From: Hyperoodon ampullatus
Taxonomy: Eukaryota > Chordata > Mammalia > Artiodactyla > Ziphiidae
NCBI GenBank assembly: GCA_949752795.1
Contig: CATKHW010000392.1
Coordinates: 62,001 to 126,000, forward strand
DNA: 64,000 bases
Reading direction: 5' to 3'
Shown: positions 13,239-24,330 of the stretch, piece after piece
Layout: each line of letters begins with the position of its first letter
Position numbering within the stretch: the stretch's first letter is position 1
Made by a program: the position numbers and the translations under genes
The notes under the pieces: model-generated
Told to the model about the DNA's origin: nothing
Seen by the model: only the letters and a program-made list of their open reading frames with translations
The model's database searches: none

Positions 13239-14977
13239 CTTGGCCAAAATGGGCGTATGCGTTTTCTCCTGAATATATTCACGAGAAAACGCATACGCCC
13301 TTTTTGGCCAAGTGCATCATTGTCGGAGTTGTGCCCCTCTTCCTGTGCTTTAAAGGCGATTCCAACGTACCTCTTGAAATCTGTTTCCTGCTATTCTGCC
13401 TCGCTTTCAAGTCCGCCTCGTTGCCTTCCCTCAACAGATTTTTGGACGATAGTTGTCCTTTATTACTCGGCCAGTTTGTGAATTGCTGTGCCCCTGAGCT
13501 CCATTTTTCAACTCGTTTTTGGTGAGCTGACCGCAAGTCCAAAATTTTGGTTCAGGACCTATGCTGGTTACCGGTGGGGGGCTGAGACTTTGGATAATTC
13601 TTCTTCCTGCCGGGAAATTACAGTGATATGTGCCCGTCCAAATGCCTAACAGCTACTCTCTCATTGATTCTCCCTCTTCCCTTTCATCCTCTGCCAAATT
13701 GGAAACCTGTGCGAACCAGGAGGTTAAAGGGGCTGTCTCTCCAAGTTGGGAGGTTGATAGTAAAGCAGATGGAAAGTCAAACCGGAGCACCAGGAGAGGG
13801 ACTATTCGTTGAGTTTTAGAAACCTTTCGTATTCACAGTGTGTCCGTTCTCTAGGTTTCCCGTACATGTTATAGCTGTAGTAATATTCCCTTCAACCTGG
13901 AGAGTTGGGACCCATGGAATGGGTGCCAGGCATTTGTGCTTTAATGGGTCTGCATTTGCTCACCCAATCTCACCAATAGTCTCAGTCCCAAGTGTCCCTC
14001 CTTATGCCACATCCAGCTGTCATTGTAGATAGGGTCATTCCAGGTTTCATCAGAGACCCTGAAGGAATTGTAAAGAATTTCCCAGTATTTTTGTTTTGTT
14101 TTTGAAATTCCTTTTTATAGTGGGTTTGAGCAGATTCTCGGTGCCATGTTTATGCCAGTCTAGACACACTTGATTCCCTTACGGAGACATATCAATACAT
14201 CGGTTTTAAGATTCTTACTAGTCAGATATATTCCTCTGCGGGAAATATGGGGTTTTGAGTCCCTTTCACTGAGGAAGGTGTAGGTCTTGTCTATTCCATA
14301 GTTGGTTTTTGGAACGGTACCTGTGCTTATATCAAACTCTGGTTTTATGCATCACCCCACCTCTCCTTCCCCCTTAAGCAGGCATAAGAGTGTTTTCTAA
14401 ATGTGAGACACTGTTCTCTTTCTTAACTCAGTTCAAGTGTAGCCATGTTTACAGGATCTTCATAAGTGATATCTTATGATAAGTTTCTTTTTCTGTGTGA
14501 CTTATTTCACTTAGAATCATCGTACCTGAATCCACCCATTTTGCTGCTACTGGTCTTATGACATTGATTTCATGGCTGAGGGATATTCTATCGTACGTAA
14601 GTACCACCATTTTTTGAGCCATTTTTATATTTCCTGGGATATTTAAGGTGTACCCAAGTTGAGGTCCTTGTAAGCAGTGCAGCCCTAAATTTTGGGGTGG
14701 CTCTGTCTTATTGATTTTCAGTTTTCCCAAGGTATATTCCCTAGACTGGAAGTGCCCTTGGCTCGGTAGCTCTGTTCTTTACTTGTTTTAGGGAACACAA
14801 TGTACTCCTCCAGACAGGCAGTTGGCAATTTACATCCCGCCCATCAGCATAACAAGGCTCCCTGTTCTCCAGGGCCTGTCTTGACTTTCTGGTTTTTACA
14901 CATTTTGTGGATGTCCCTTTTGAACGGTGGGAAGTGATACTTCTTTGTAGTGCAGATTTGCATTGCCCACTTGCTTG
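13239..14977. repeat. Satellite monomer A8 (1,739 bp)
   Basis: Palindrome 13239-13312 with two mismatches. Variant B at about 13926 (gtgccaggcatttgtgc) with tccctccttatgcc. Confidence 0.92.
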
Positions 14978-16714
14978 CTTGCGCAAAAAGGGCGTATGCG
15001 TTTTCTCCTGAATATATTCAGGAGAAAACGCATACACCCTTTATGGCCAAGTGCATCATTGTCAAAGTTGTGCCCCTCTTCCTGTGCTTTAAAGGCGATT
15101 CCAACGTACCTCTTGAAATCCGTTTCCTGCTATTCTGCCTCGCATTCAAGTCCGCCTGGTTGCCTTCCCTCAACAGATTTTTGGACGATAGTTGTCCTTT
15201 ATTACTCGGCCAGTTTGTGAATTGCTGTGCCCCTGAGCTCCATTTTTCAACTCGTTTTTGGTGAGCTGACCGCAAGTACAACATTTTGGTTCAGGACCTA
15301 TGCTGGTTCCAGGTGGAGGTCTGAGACTTTGTTTACTTCTTCTTCCTGCCAGGAAATTACAGTGATATGTGCCCGTCCGAATGCCTAACAGCTACTCTCT
15401 CATTGGTTCTCCCTCTTCCCTTTCATCCTCTGCCAAATTGGCAACCTGTGCGAACCAGGAGGTTAAAGGGGCTGTCTCTCCAAGTTGGGAGGTTGATAGT
15501 AAAGCAGATGGAAAGTCAAACCGGAGCACCAAGAGAGGGACTATTCGTTGAGTTTTAGAAACCTTTCGTATTCACAGTGTGTCCGTTCTCTAGGTTTCCC
15601 GTACATATTATAACTGTAGTAATATTCCCTTCAACCTGGAGAGTTGGGACCCATGGAATGGGTGCCATGCCTTATTGCTTTAAAGGGTCTGCAATTGCTC
15701 ACCCAATCTCACCAAACCTCTCAGTCTCAAGTGTCCCTCCTTATGCCACATCCAGCTGTCGTTGTAGATAGGGTCATTCTAAGTTTCATCCGAGACCCTG
15801 AAGGAATTGTAAAGAATTTCCCAGTTTTTTTGTTTTGTTTTTAAATTCCTTTTTATAGTGGGTTTGAGCTGATTCTCGCTGCCATGTTTATGCCAGTCTA
15901 GACACACTTGATTCCCTTACGGAGACATATCAATACATAGGTTTTAAGATTCTTACTAGTCAGATATATTCCTCTGTGGGAAATATGGGGTTTTGAGTCC
16001 CTTTCACTGAGGAAGGTGTAGGTTTGTCTATTCCATAGTTGGTTTTTGGAACGGTACCTGTGCTTATATCAAACTCTAGTTTTATGCATCATCCCACCTC
16101 ACCATCCCCATTAAGCAGGCATAAGAGTGTTTTCTAAATGTGAGACACTGTTCTCTTTCCTAACTCAGTTCAAGTGTAGCCATGTTTACAGGATCTTCAT
16201 AAGTGATATCTTATGATAAGTTTCTTTTTCTCTGTGACTTATTTCACTTAGAATCATCGTACCCGAATCCACCCATTTTGCTGCTACTGGTCTTATGACA
16301 TTGATTTCATGGCTGAGGGATATTCCATCGTACGTAAGTACCACAATTTTTTGAACCATTTTTATATTTCCTGGGATATTTAAGGTGTACCCAAGTTGAG
16401 GTCCTTGTAAGCAGTGCAGCCCTAAATTTTGGGGTGGCTCTGTCTTATTGATTTTCAGTTTTCCCAAGGTATATTCCCTAGACTGGAAGTGCCCTTGGCT
16501 CTGTAGCTCTGTTCTTTACTTGTTTTAGGGAACACAATGCACTACTCCAGAGAGGCAGTTGGCAATTTACATCTCGCCCATCAGCATAACAAGGCTCCCT
16601 GTTCTCCAGGGCCTCTCTTGCCTTTCTGGTTTTTACACATTTTGTGGATGTCCCTTTTGACCGGTGGGAAGTGATACTTCTTTGTAGTGCAGATTTGCAT
16701 TGCCCGCTTGCTTG
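14978..16714. repeat. Satellite monomer A9 (1,737 bp), mosaic A/B
   Basis: Palindrome 14978-15051 with about four mismatches (cttgcgcaaaa at the left end). Reads catgccttattg like variant A near 15665, but carries the B-linked tccctccttatgcc about 75 bp later, so it looks like a recombinant or converted copy. Confidence 0.9.
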
Positions 16715-18452
16715 CTTGGTCAAAAAGGGCGTATGCGTTTTCTCCTGAATATATTCAGGAGAAAACGCATACGCCCTTTTTGGCCAAGTGCATCATTGTC
16801 GAAGTTGTGCCCCTCTTCCTGTGCTTTAAAGGCGATTCCAACGTACCTCTTGAAATCTGTTTCCTGCTATTCTGCCTCGCTCTCAAGTCCGCCTCGTTGC
16901 CTTCGCTCAACAGATTTTTGGACAATAGTTGTCCTTTATTACTCGGCCAGTTTGTGAATTGCTGTGCCCCTGAGCTCCATTTTTCAACTCGTTTTTGGTG
17001 AGTTGACCGCAAGTCCAAAATTTTGGTTCAGGACCTATACTGGTTCCCGGTGGGGGGCTGAGACTTTGGTTAATTCTTCTTCCTGCCGGGAAGTTAGAGT
17101 GATATGTGCCCGTTCAAATGCCTAACAGCTACTCTCTCATTGGTTCTCCCTCTTCCCTTTCATCCTCTGCCAAATTGGAAACCTGTGCGAACCAGGAGGT
17201 TAAAGGGGCTGTCTCTCCAAGTTGGGAGGTTGAAAGTAAAGCTGATGGAAAGTCAAACCGGAGCACCAAGAGAGGGACTATTCGTTGAGTTTTAGAAACC
17301 TTTCGTATTCACAATGTGTCCGTTCTCTAGGTTTCCCGTACATGTTATAGCTGTAGTAATATTCCCTTCAACCTGGAGAGTTGGGACCCACGGAATGGGT
17401 GCCAGGCATTTGTGCTTTTAAGGGTCTGCATTTGCTCACCCAATCTCACCAATCCTCTCAGTCCCAAGTGTCCAGCTTTATGCCACATCCAGCTGTCATT
17501 TTAGATAGGGTCATTCCACGTTTCATCAGAGACCCTGAAGGAATTGTAAAGAATTTCCCAGTTTTTTTGTTTTGTTTTTGAAATTCCTTTTTATAGTGGG
17601 TTTGAGCTGATTCTCACTGCCATGTTTATGCCAGTCTAGACACACTTGATTCCCTTATGGAGACATATCAATACATAGGTTTTAAGATTCTTACTAGTCA
17701 GATATATTCCTCTGCGGGAAATAAGGGGTTTTGAGTCCCTTTCACTGAGGAAGGTGTAGGTCTTGTCTATTCCATAGTTGGTTTTTGGAACGGTACCTGT
17801 GCTTATATCAAACTCTGGTTTTATGCATCAGCCCACCTCTCCTTCCCCATTAAGCAGGCATAAGAGTGTTTTGTAAATGTGAGACACTCTTCTCTTTCCT
17901 AACTCAGTTCAAGTGTAGCCATGTTTACAGGATCTTCATAAGTGATATCTTATGATAAGTTTCTTTTTCTGTGTGACTTATTTCACTTAGAATCATCGTA
18001 CCTGAATCCACCCATTTTGCTGCTACTGGTCTTATGACATTTATTTCATGGCTGAGGGATATTCCATCGTACGTAAGTACCACAATTTTTTGAACCATTT
18101 TTATATTTCCTGGGATATTTAAGGTGTACCCAAGTTGAGGTCCTTGTAAGAAGTGCAGCCCTAAATTTTGGGGTGCCTCTGTCTTATTGATTTTCAGTTT
18201 TCCCAAGGTATATTCCCTAGACTGGAAGTGCCCTTGGCTCTGTAGCTCTGTTGTTTACTTGTTTTAGGGAACACAATACACTCCTCCAGAGAGGCAGTTG
18301 GCAATTTACATCCCGCCCATCAGCATAACAAGGCTCCCTGTTCTCCAGGACCTGTCTTGCCTTTCTGGTTTTTACACATTTTGTGGCTGTCCCTTTTGAC
18401 CAGTGGGAAGTGATACTTCTTTGAGTGCAGATTTGCATTGCCCGCTTACTTG
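16715..18452. repeat. Satellite monomer A10 (1,738 bp)
   Basis: Palindrome 16715-16788 with one mismatch. Variant B at about 17400, but with the A-linked tccagctttatgcc, a mixture opposite to that of A9. Confidence 0.91.
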
Positions 18453-20187
18453 CTTGGCCAAAAAGGGCGTATGCGTTTTCTCCTGAATATATTTAGGAGA
18501 AAACGCATACGCCCTTTTTGGCCAAGTGCATTATTGTCGAAGTTGTGCCCCTCTTCCTGTGCTTTAAAGGCGATTCTAACGTACCTCTTGAAATCTGTTT
18601 CCTGCTCTTCTGCCTTCCTTTCAAATACGCCTCGTTTCCTTCCCTCAACAGATTTTTGCACGAGAGTTGTCCTTTATTACTCTGCCAGTTTTTGGATTGC
18701 TGTGCCCCTGAGCTCCATTTTTCAACTCGTTTTTTGTGAGCTGAACGCAAGTCCAAAATTTTGGTTCAGGACCTATACTGGTTCCCGGTGGGTGGCTGAG
18801 ACTTTTGTTAATTCTTCTTCCTGCCGGGAAATTAGAGTGACATGTGCCCGTCCAAATGCCTAACAGCTACTCTCTCCTTGGTTCTCCCTCTTCCCTTTCA
18901 TCCTCTGCCAAATTGGCAACCTGTGCGAACCAGGAGGTTAAAGGGGCTGTCTCTTCAAGTTGGGAGACTGATAATAAAGCAGTAGGAAAGTCAAACCGGT
19001 GCACCAGGTGAGGGTCTATTCTTTGAATTTTAGAAACCTTTTGTATTCACAGTGTGTCCGTTCTCTAGGTTTACCGTACATGTTATAGCTGTAGTAATAG
19101 TTCCTTCAACCTGGAGAGTTTGGACCCATTCAATGGGTGCCACATATTATTGTTTTAAAGTGTCTGCATTTGCTCACCCAATCTCACCAATCCTCTCAGT
19201 CCCAAGTGTCTAGCCTTATGCCACATCCAGCTGTCGTTGTTGATAGGGTCATTCCAGGTTTCATCAGAGACCCTGAAGGAATTGTAAAGAATTTCCCTGT
19301 TTTTAGTTTTGTTTTTGAATTTCCTTTTCTAGTGGGTTTGAGCTGATTCTCGCTGCCTTGTTTATGCCAGTCTAGACACACTTGATTCCCTTACGGAGAC
19401 ATATCAATACATAGGTTTTAAGATTCTTACTAGTAAGATATATTCCTCTGCGGGAAATATGGGGTTTTGAGTCCCGTTCACAGAGGGAGTAGTAGGTCTT
19501 GTCTATTCTGTATTTGGATTATGGAACCGTACCTGTGCTAATATCAAACTCTGGTTTCATTCATCACCCCACCTCTGCTTTCCCCTTAAGCATGCATAAG
19601 AGTGCTTTCTATATATAAGACTCTGTTCCCTTTCCTAATTCATTCCATGTGTAGCCATGTTTTTATACCCTTCATAAGTGATATCTTATGATAAGTTTCT
19701 TTTTCTGTGTGATTTTTTCAGTTAGAATCATCGTACATGAATCCCGTCATTATGCTGCTACTGACCTTATGACATTGACTTCATGGCTGAGGGATATTCC
19801 ATCATACGTATGTACCACAATTTCTTTACCATTTTTGTCTTTCCTTGGATATATAAGGTGTCCCGAAGTCGAGGTTCTTGTAAGCAGTGCTGCCATAAAT
19901 TTTGGGGTGGCTGTGTCTTATTGATTTTCAATTTTCCCAAGGTATATTCCCGTGACTGGTAGTGCCTTAGGTAGTGAAGCACTGCTGTTTACTTCTTTTT
20001 GGGAACACAGTGCACTCCTCCAGTGTGGCTGTTGTCAATTTACATCCCACCCATCCGCATAACAAGGCTCCCTCTTCTCCAGATCCTGTCTTGCCTTTCT
20101 TGTTTTTACACATTTTACGGATGTCCCTTTTGACCGGTTGGAAGTGATACTTCTTTGTAGTGCAGATTTGCATTGTGCGGTTGCTTG
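18453..20187. repeat. Satellite monomer A11 (1,735 bp), diverging
   Basis: Palindrome 18453-18526 with one mismatch. The second half (from about 19480) has many more changes than A1-A10, for example agggagtagtagg for aggaaggtgtagg, and it matches A12 and A13. The change from homogeneous to old sequence therefore lies inside this monomer. Confidence 0.9.
19967..20173 (-). pseudogene. L1 ORF2 C-terminal remnant embedded in satellite monomer
   Basis: The minus-strand frame (MQICTTKKYH..PVKRDIRK..) can be matched by eye to the extreme C-terminal region of L1 ORF2p as read in the less decayed L1 fragments at 43295-43483 and 46019-46285 ([20 protein letters not shown]..). The shared order is MQI-TT--YH--PV, then G-KGxL/DP, then the G-NV/GCKL stretch. 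This is the clearest protein-level sign that the satellite carries antisense L1. Equivalent frames exist in most monomers, usually with more decay. It is a fossil and not a functional gene. Confidence 0.75.
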
Positions 20188-21924
20188 GTTGGCCAAAATG
20201 GGCACATGCGTTTTCTCCTGAATATATTCAGGAGAAAACGCATGCGCCCTTTATGGACAATTCCATAATTGTCGAAGTTTTGATGCTTTTTCTGTGTTTA
20301 AAGGCGATTCCAATGTACTTCTGGAAATCTGTTTCGTGCACTTCTGCCTCATTTTCAAGTCCGCCTCATGGCTTTCTCTCAACAGATTTTTGGAAGAGAG
20401 TAGTCCTTTATAACTCTGCAAGTTAGTGAATTGCAGTGCCCCTGAGCTCCATTTTTCAACTCGCGTTTTTGTGGGCTGACTGCCAATCCACAATTTTGCT
20501 TCAGGACCTATACTGGTTCCACTGGGGAGGCTGGCTCAGAGTTTGTTAATTCTTCTTCGTGACGGGAATTTAGAGTGACATGTGGCCATCCAAATGCCTT
20601 CAGCTACTCTCTAATTGTTTCTCCCTCTTCCCTTATATCCTCTGCAAAACGTGCCAACTGTGCAAACCAGGAGGTTAAAGGTGCTGACTCTCCAATTTGG
20701 GAGATTGATACTAAAGCAGTTGGAATGTCAAACTGGTGCACAAGGAGAGAAAAAAAATTAGTAGAGTTTTAGAAACCTTTCACCATCAGATGGTGTCCAT
20801 TCTCTAGGTTTCCCATACATGTTATAACTGTAGTGATATTCCCTTCTACCTGGAGAGTTGGGAACCATGGAATGGGTGCCAGGTATTATTGCTTTAAACG
20901 GTCTGCATTTTCTCACCCAATCTCACCAATCCTCTCAGTCCCAAGTGAGCAGCCTTATGCCAGATCCAGCTGTCGTTGTAGATAGGGTCATTCTAAGTTT
21001 CATCAGAACCCTTGAAGGTATTGTGTAAGAATTTCACTGTTTATTTGTTTTGTTTGAAATTCATTTTTATAGTGGGTTTGAGCTGATTCTCACTGCCGTG
21101 TTTATGTCGTTCTAGACACACTTGGTTACCTTATGGAGACATATCAATACATAGGTTTTAAGATTCTTACTAGTCAGATATACTACAATGCGGGGAATAG
21201 GGGTGTTGAGCCCCATTCAGTGAGGAAAGAGTTGGTCTTGTCTATTCTTATTTGGATTATGCAACCATACCTGTGCTAATATCAAACTCTGGTTTTATGC
21301 ATCACCCCACCTCTCCTTTTCTCTTGAGCAGGCATAAGAGTATTTTCTAAATGTGAGACTCTTCTCCTTCCTAATTCAGTTCATGTGTAGCCATGTTTAC
21401 AAGACCTTCATAAGTGATATCTTATGATAAGTTTCTTTTTCTGTGTGACTTATTTCAGTTAGAATCATCGTACATGAATCCACTCATTATGCTGCTACTG
21501 GCCTTATGACATTGATTTCATGGCTGAGGGATATTCCATCGTACGTATGTATCACAATTTCTTTACTATTTTTGCCTTTCCTGGGATATTTAAGGAGTCC
21601 CGAAGTCGAGGTTCTTGTAAGCAGTGCTGCCCTATATTTTGGGTTGGCTGTGTCTTATTGATTTTCAATTTTCCCAAGGTATACTCCCATGACTGGAAGT
21701 GCCTTAGGTTGTGAAGCTCTGTTGTTTAATTCTTTTAGGGAACACAATGCACTCCTCCAGAGTGGCTGTTGGTAATCTACATCCCACCCATCAGCATAAC
21801 AAGGCTCCCTGTTCTCCAGAGCCCCTCTTGCCTTTCTGGTTTTTACACATTTTACGGATATCCCTTTTGACTGGTGGGAAGTGACACTTCTTTGTAGTGC
21901 AGATTTGCATTGTGCGGTTGCTTG
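20188..21924. repeat. Satellite monomer A12 (1,737 bp), diverged
   Basis: Palindrome region 20188-20261, preceded by gcttg and reading gttggccaaaatgggc. The extra G-T at the left terminus matches the longer mariner end expected for the ancestor. Substitutions are dispersed along the whole unit. Confidence 0.9.
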
Positions 21925-23165
21925 GTTGGCCAAAATGGGTGTATGTGTTTTCTCCTGAATATATTCAGGAGAAAACACATGCGCCCTTTAAGGGCAATTC
22001 CCTAATTGTCGAAGTTGTGATGCTTTTCCTGTGTTTAAAGGCGATTCCAATGTACTTCTGGAAATCTGTTTGTGCAAATCTCCCTCATTTTCAAGTCCGC
22101 CTCATGGCTTTTTCTCAACAGATTTTTGGAAGAGAGTAGTCCTGTATAACTCTGCAAGTTAGTGAATTGCTGTGCCCCTGAGCTCCATTTTTCACCTTGT
22201 GTTTTTGTGAGCTGGCCGCAAACCCACAATTTTGCTTCAGGACCTATACTAGTTATTGGGGTGGGGCAGGCTGAGAGTTTGTTTAATTCTTCTTCGTGAC
22301 GGGAAATTAGAGTGACATGTGACTGTCCAAATGCCTACAGCTACTCTCTCATTGGTTCTCCCTATTCCCTTATATCCTCTGCACAATGTGCCAACTGTGC
22401 GAACCAGGAGGTTATAGGGGCTGACTCTCCAAGTTGGGAGATTGATATTAAAGCAGTTGGAATGTCAAGCTGCAGCACATGGAGAGAAAAAAATTAGTAG
22501 AGTTTTAGAAACCTTTCACCATCAGAGGGTGTCCATTCTCTAGGTTTCCCATACATGTTATAACTGTAGTGATATTCCCTTCTACCTGGAGAGTTGGGAA
22601 CCATGGAATCAGTGGCAGGCATTATTGCTTTAAAGCGTCTGCATTTTCACACCCAATCTCACCAATCCTCTCAGTCCCAAGTGAACAGCCTTATGCCACA
22701 TCCAGCTGTTGTTGTAGATAGGGTCATTCCAAGTTTCATCAGAACCCCTGAAGGTATTGTGTAAGAATTTCACTGTTTCTTTGTTTTGTTTTGAAATTCC
22801 TTTTTATAGTGGGTTTGAGCTGATTCTCACTGCCGTGTTTATGTCATTCTAGACACACTTGGTTCCCTTATGGAGACATATCAATACATAGGTTTTAAGA
22901 TCCTTACTAGTCAGATATATTTCTCTGTGGGGAATAGGGTTGTTGAGTCCCATTCACTGAGGAAGGAGTCGGGCTTGTCTCTTCTGTATTTGGATTATGG
23001 AACGGTACCTGTGTTAATATCAAACTCTGGTTTTGTGAGTCTCCCCACCTCTCGTTCCCCCTTAAGCAAGCATAAGAGTGTTTTCTAAATCTGAGACTCT
23101 GTTCTCTTTCCTAATTCAGTTCATATGTAGCCAGGTTTACATTCCCTTCATAAATGATATCTTAT
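21925..23165. repeat. Satellite monomer A13, truncated by the minisatellite
   Basis: The first 1,241 bp of a diverged monomer. Palindrome 21925-21998. Satellite similarity runs through gatatcttat and ends at 23165. About 395 bp of the normal monomer (the end of the L1 3' UTR part and most of the ORF2 part) is absent before satellite sequence resumes at 33939. Confidence 0.9.
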
Positions 23166-24164
23166 ATCAGAATGCACCATGGACCTTGTCATAATAATGC
23201 TCCATGACCCCTGTCATCACAATGCTCCATTCCCTGGTTATCACAATGCTCCATGTCCCTTGTCATAACAATTCTCCACGTACTTGTCATCACAATGCTA
23301 CATGACACTTCTCATCACAAAGTTACATGCTCGTTTCATCACAATTCTCCATGCACTTGTCATTGCAATGTTCCATGACCCCTGTCATAGCAAGCTCCAA
23401 GTGTTTGTCATCACAATGCTTCACGACTTTATCATCAAAATTCTCAATGGCACTTTTCATCACAATGTTCCGTACCCTTGTCATCACAATGCTCCATGTC
23501 CTTGTCATCACAATGCTCCATGACCCCTGTCATCACAATGCTCCCTGACACCTGTCATCACAATGCTTCATGCTCCTTGTCATTACAGTTCTCCATGATG
23601 CTCGTCATCACAATTACCCAAGGTCTTCTCATCACAATGCTCCACGGTTTTGCCATCACAATGCTCCATGCCCTGGTCATCTCAAAGCTCAATGTCCCTT
23701 GTCCTCACAATTCTCCACGTCCTTGTCATCACAATGCTCCATGGCACTTCTCATCACAACGTTATATGCTCTTGTCATAACAATACTCCATGCACTTGTC
23801 ATCGCAATGCTCCATGACCCCTGTCATAGGAAGCTCCATGCGCTTGTCACCACAATGTTTCACGACATGGACATTAAAATTATCAATGGCCCTTGTCATC
23901 TCAATGCTCCATGCGCTTATCATCACAATGCTCCTTTACCTTTGTCACAACAATCCTCCATGACACTTGGCATCACAATGCTCCGTGCTATTGTCATCAC
24001 AATGGAACATGACATATGTCATCACAATGCTCCCTGACACCTGTCTTCACAATACTCCATGACCTTGTCATCACAATGCTCCATGCCCTTGTCATCACAA
24101 TGTGTCATGCCCACTGTCATCAAAATAATCCATGAAACTTGTCAGACCAAAGCTCCATGCCACC

Positions 24165-24330
24165 TTTCATCACAATGCTCCATGAACCCTGTCATCACAA
24201 TGCACCATGCCCATCATCATAATGCTTCATGCTCTTGTCATCACAATGAAATCAAAATGCTCCATGACCTCTGTCATCACAATGCTCCAAACCCTTGTGA
24301 TCACAATGTTCCATAACACTTGTCATCACA
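24165..24330. repeat. Marker block of the minisatellite, copy 1 of 4
   Basis: Irregular units in fixed order: CATGCCCATCATCATAATG (24206), then an insertion reading CACAATGAAATCAAAATG, then ATGACCTCTGTC, CAAACCCTTGTGATCAC and a TTCCATAACACTTGTC unit. The same order recurs at 27432, 29719 and 33031. A shorter version is at about 25335-25420. Confidence 0.85.

Larger units (their letters stand above)
1..23165. repeat. Satellite array A, ~1.74 kb monomer (common cetacean satellite type)
   Basis: Head-to-tail tandem array. The palindrome in each monomer starts at 1073, 2810, 4548, 6283, 8021, 9760, 11499, 13239, 14978, 16715, 18453, 20188 and 21925, giving spacings of 1,735-1,740 bp. Copies to about 18.4 kb differ by scattered point changes and 1-3 bp indels. 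The last three (from 18453) are clearly more diverged. Seen: the period and the conservation. Known: whales carry an abundant satellite of about this period, with L1 as its basic unit. Inferred: this is that satellite, in pericentromeric or C-band heterochromatin. No CENP-B box was found in the monomer. The array is cut at 23165 by an unrelated-looking minisatellite. Confidence 0.93.

Noticed and set aside
1..23165. CENP-B box in the satellite monomer
   Set aside because: I looked for the TTCGnnnnAnnCGGG pattern on both strands around each ttcg, cggg, cccg and cgaa in the monomer and found no match. A centromere role is not supported by this motif.
23570..24037. 155-codon frame in the minisatellite as a His-rich protein gene
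   Set aside because: Stop-free units of 25 bp give open frames by construction. Period and composition follow the DNA unit, and no promoter or splice structure is seen.
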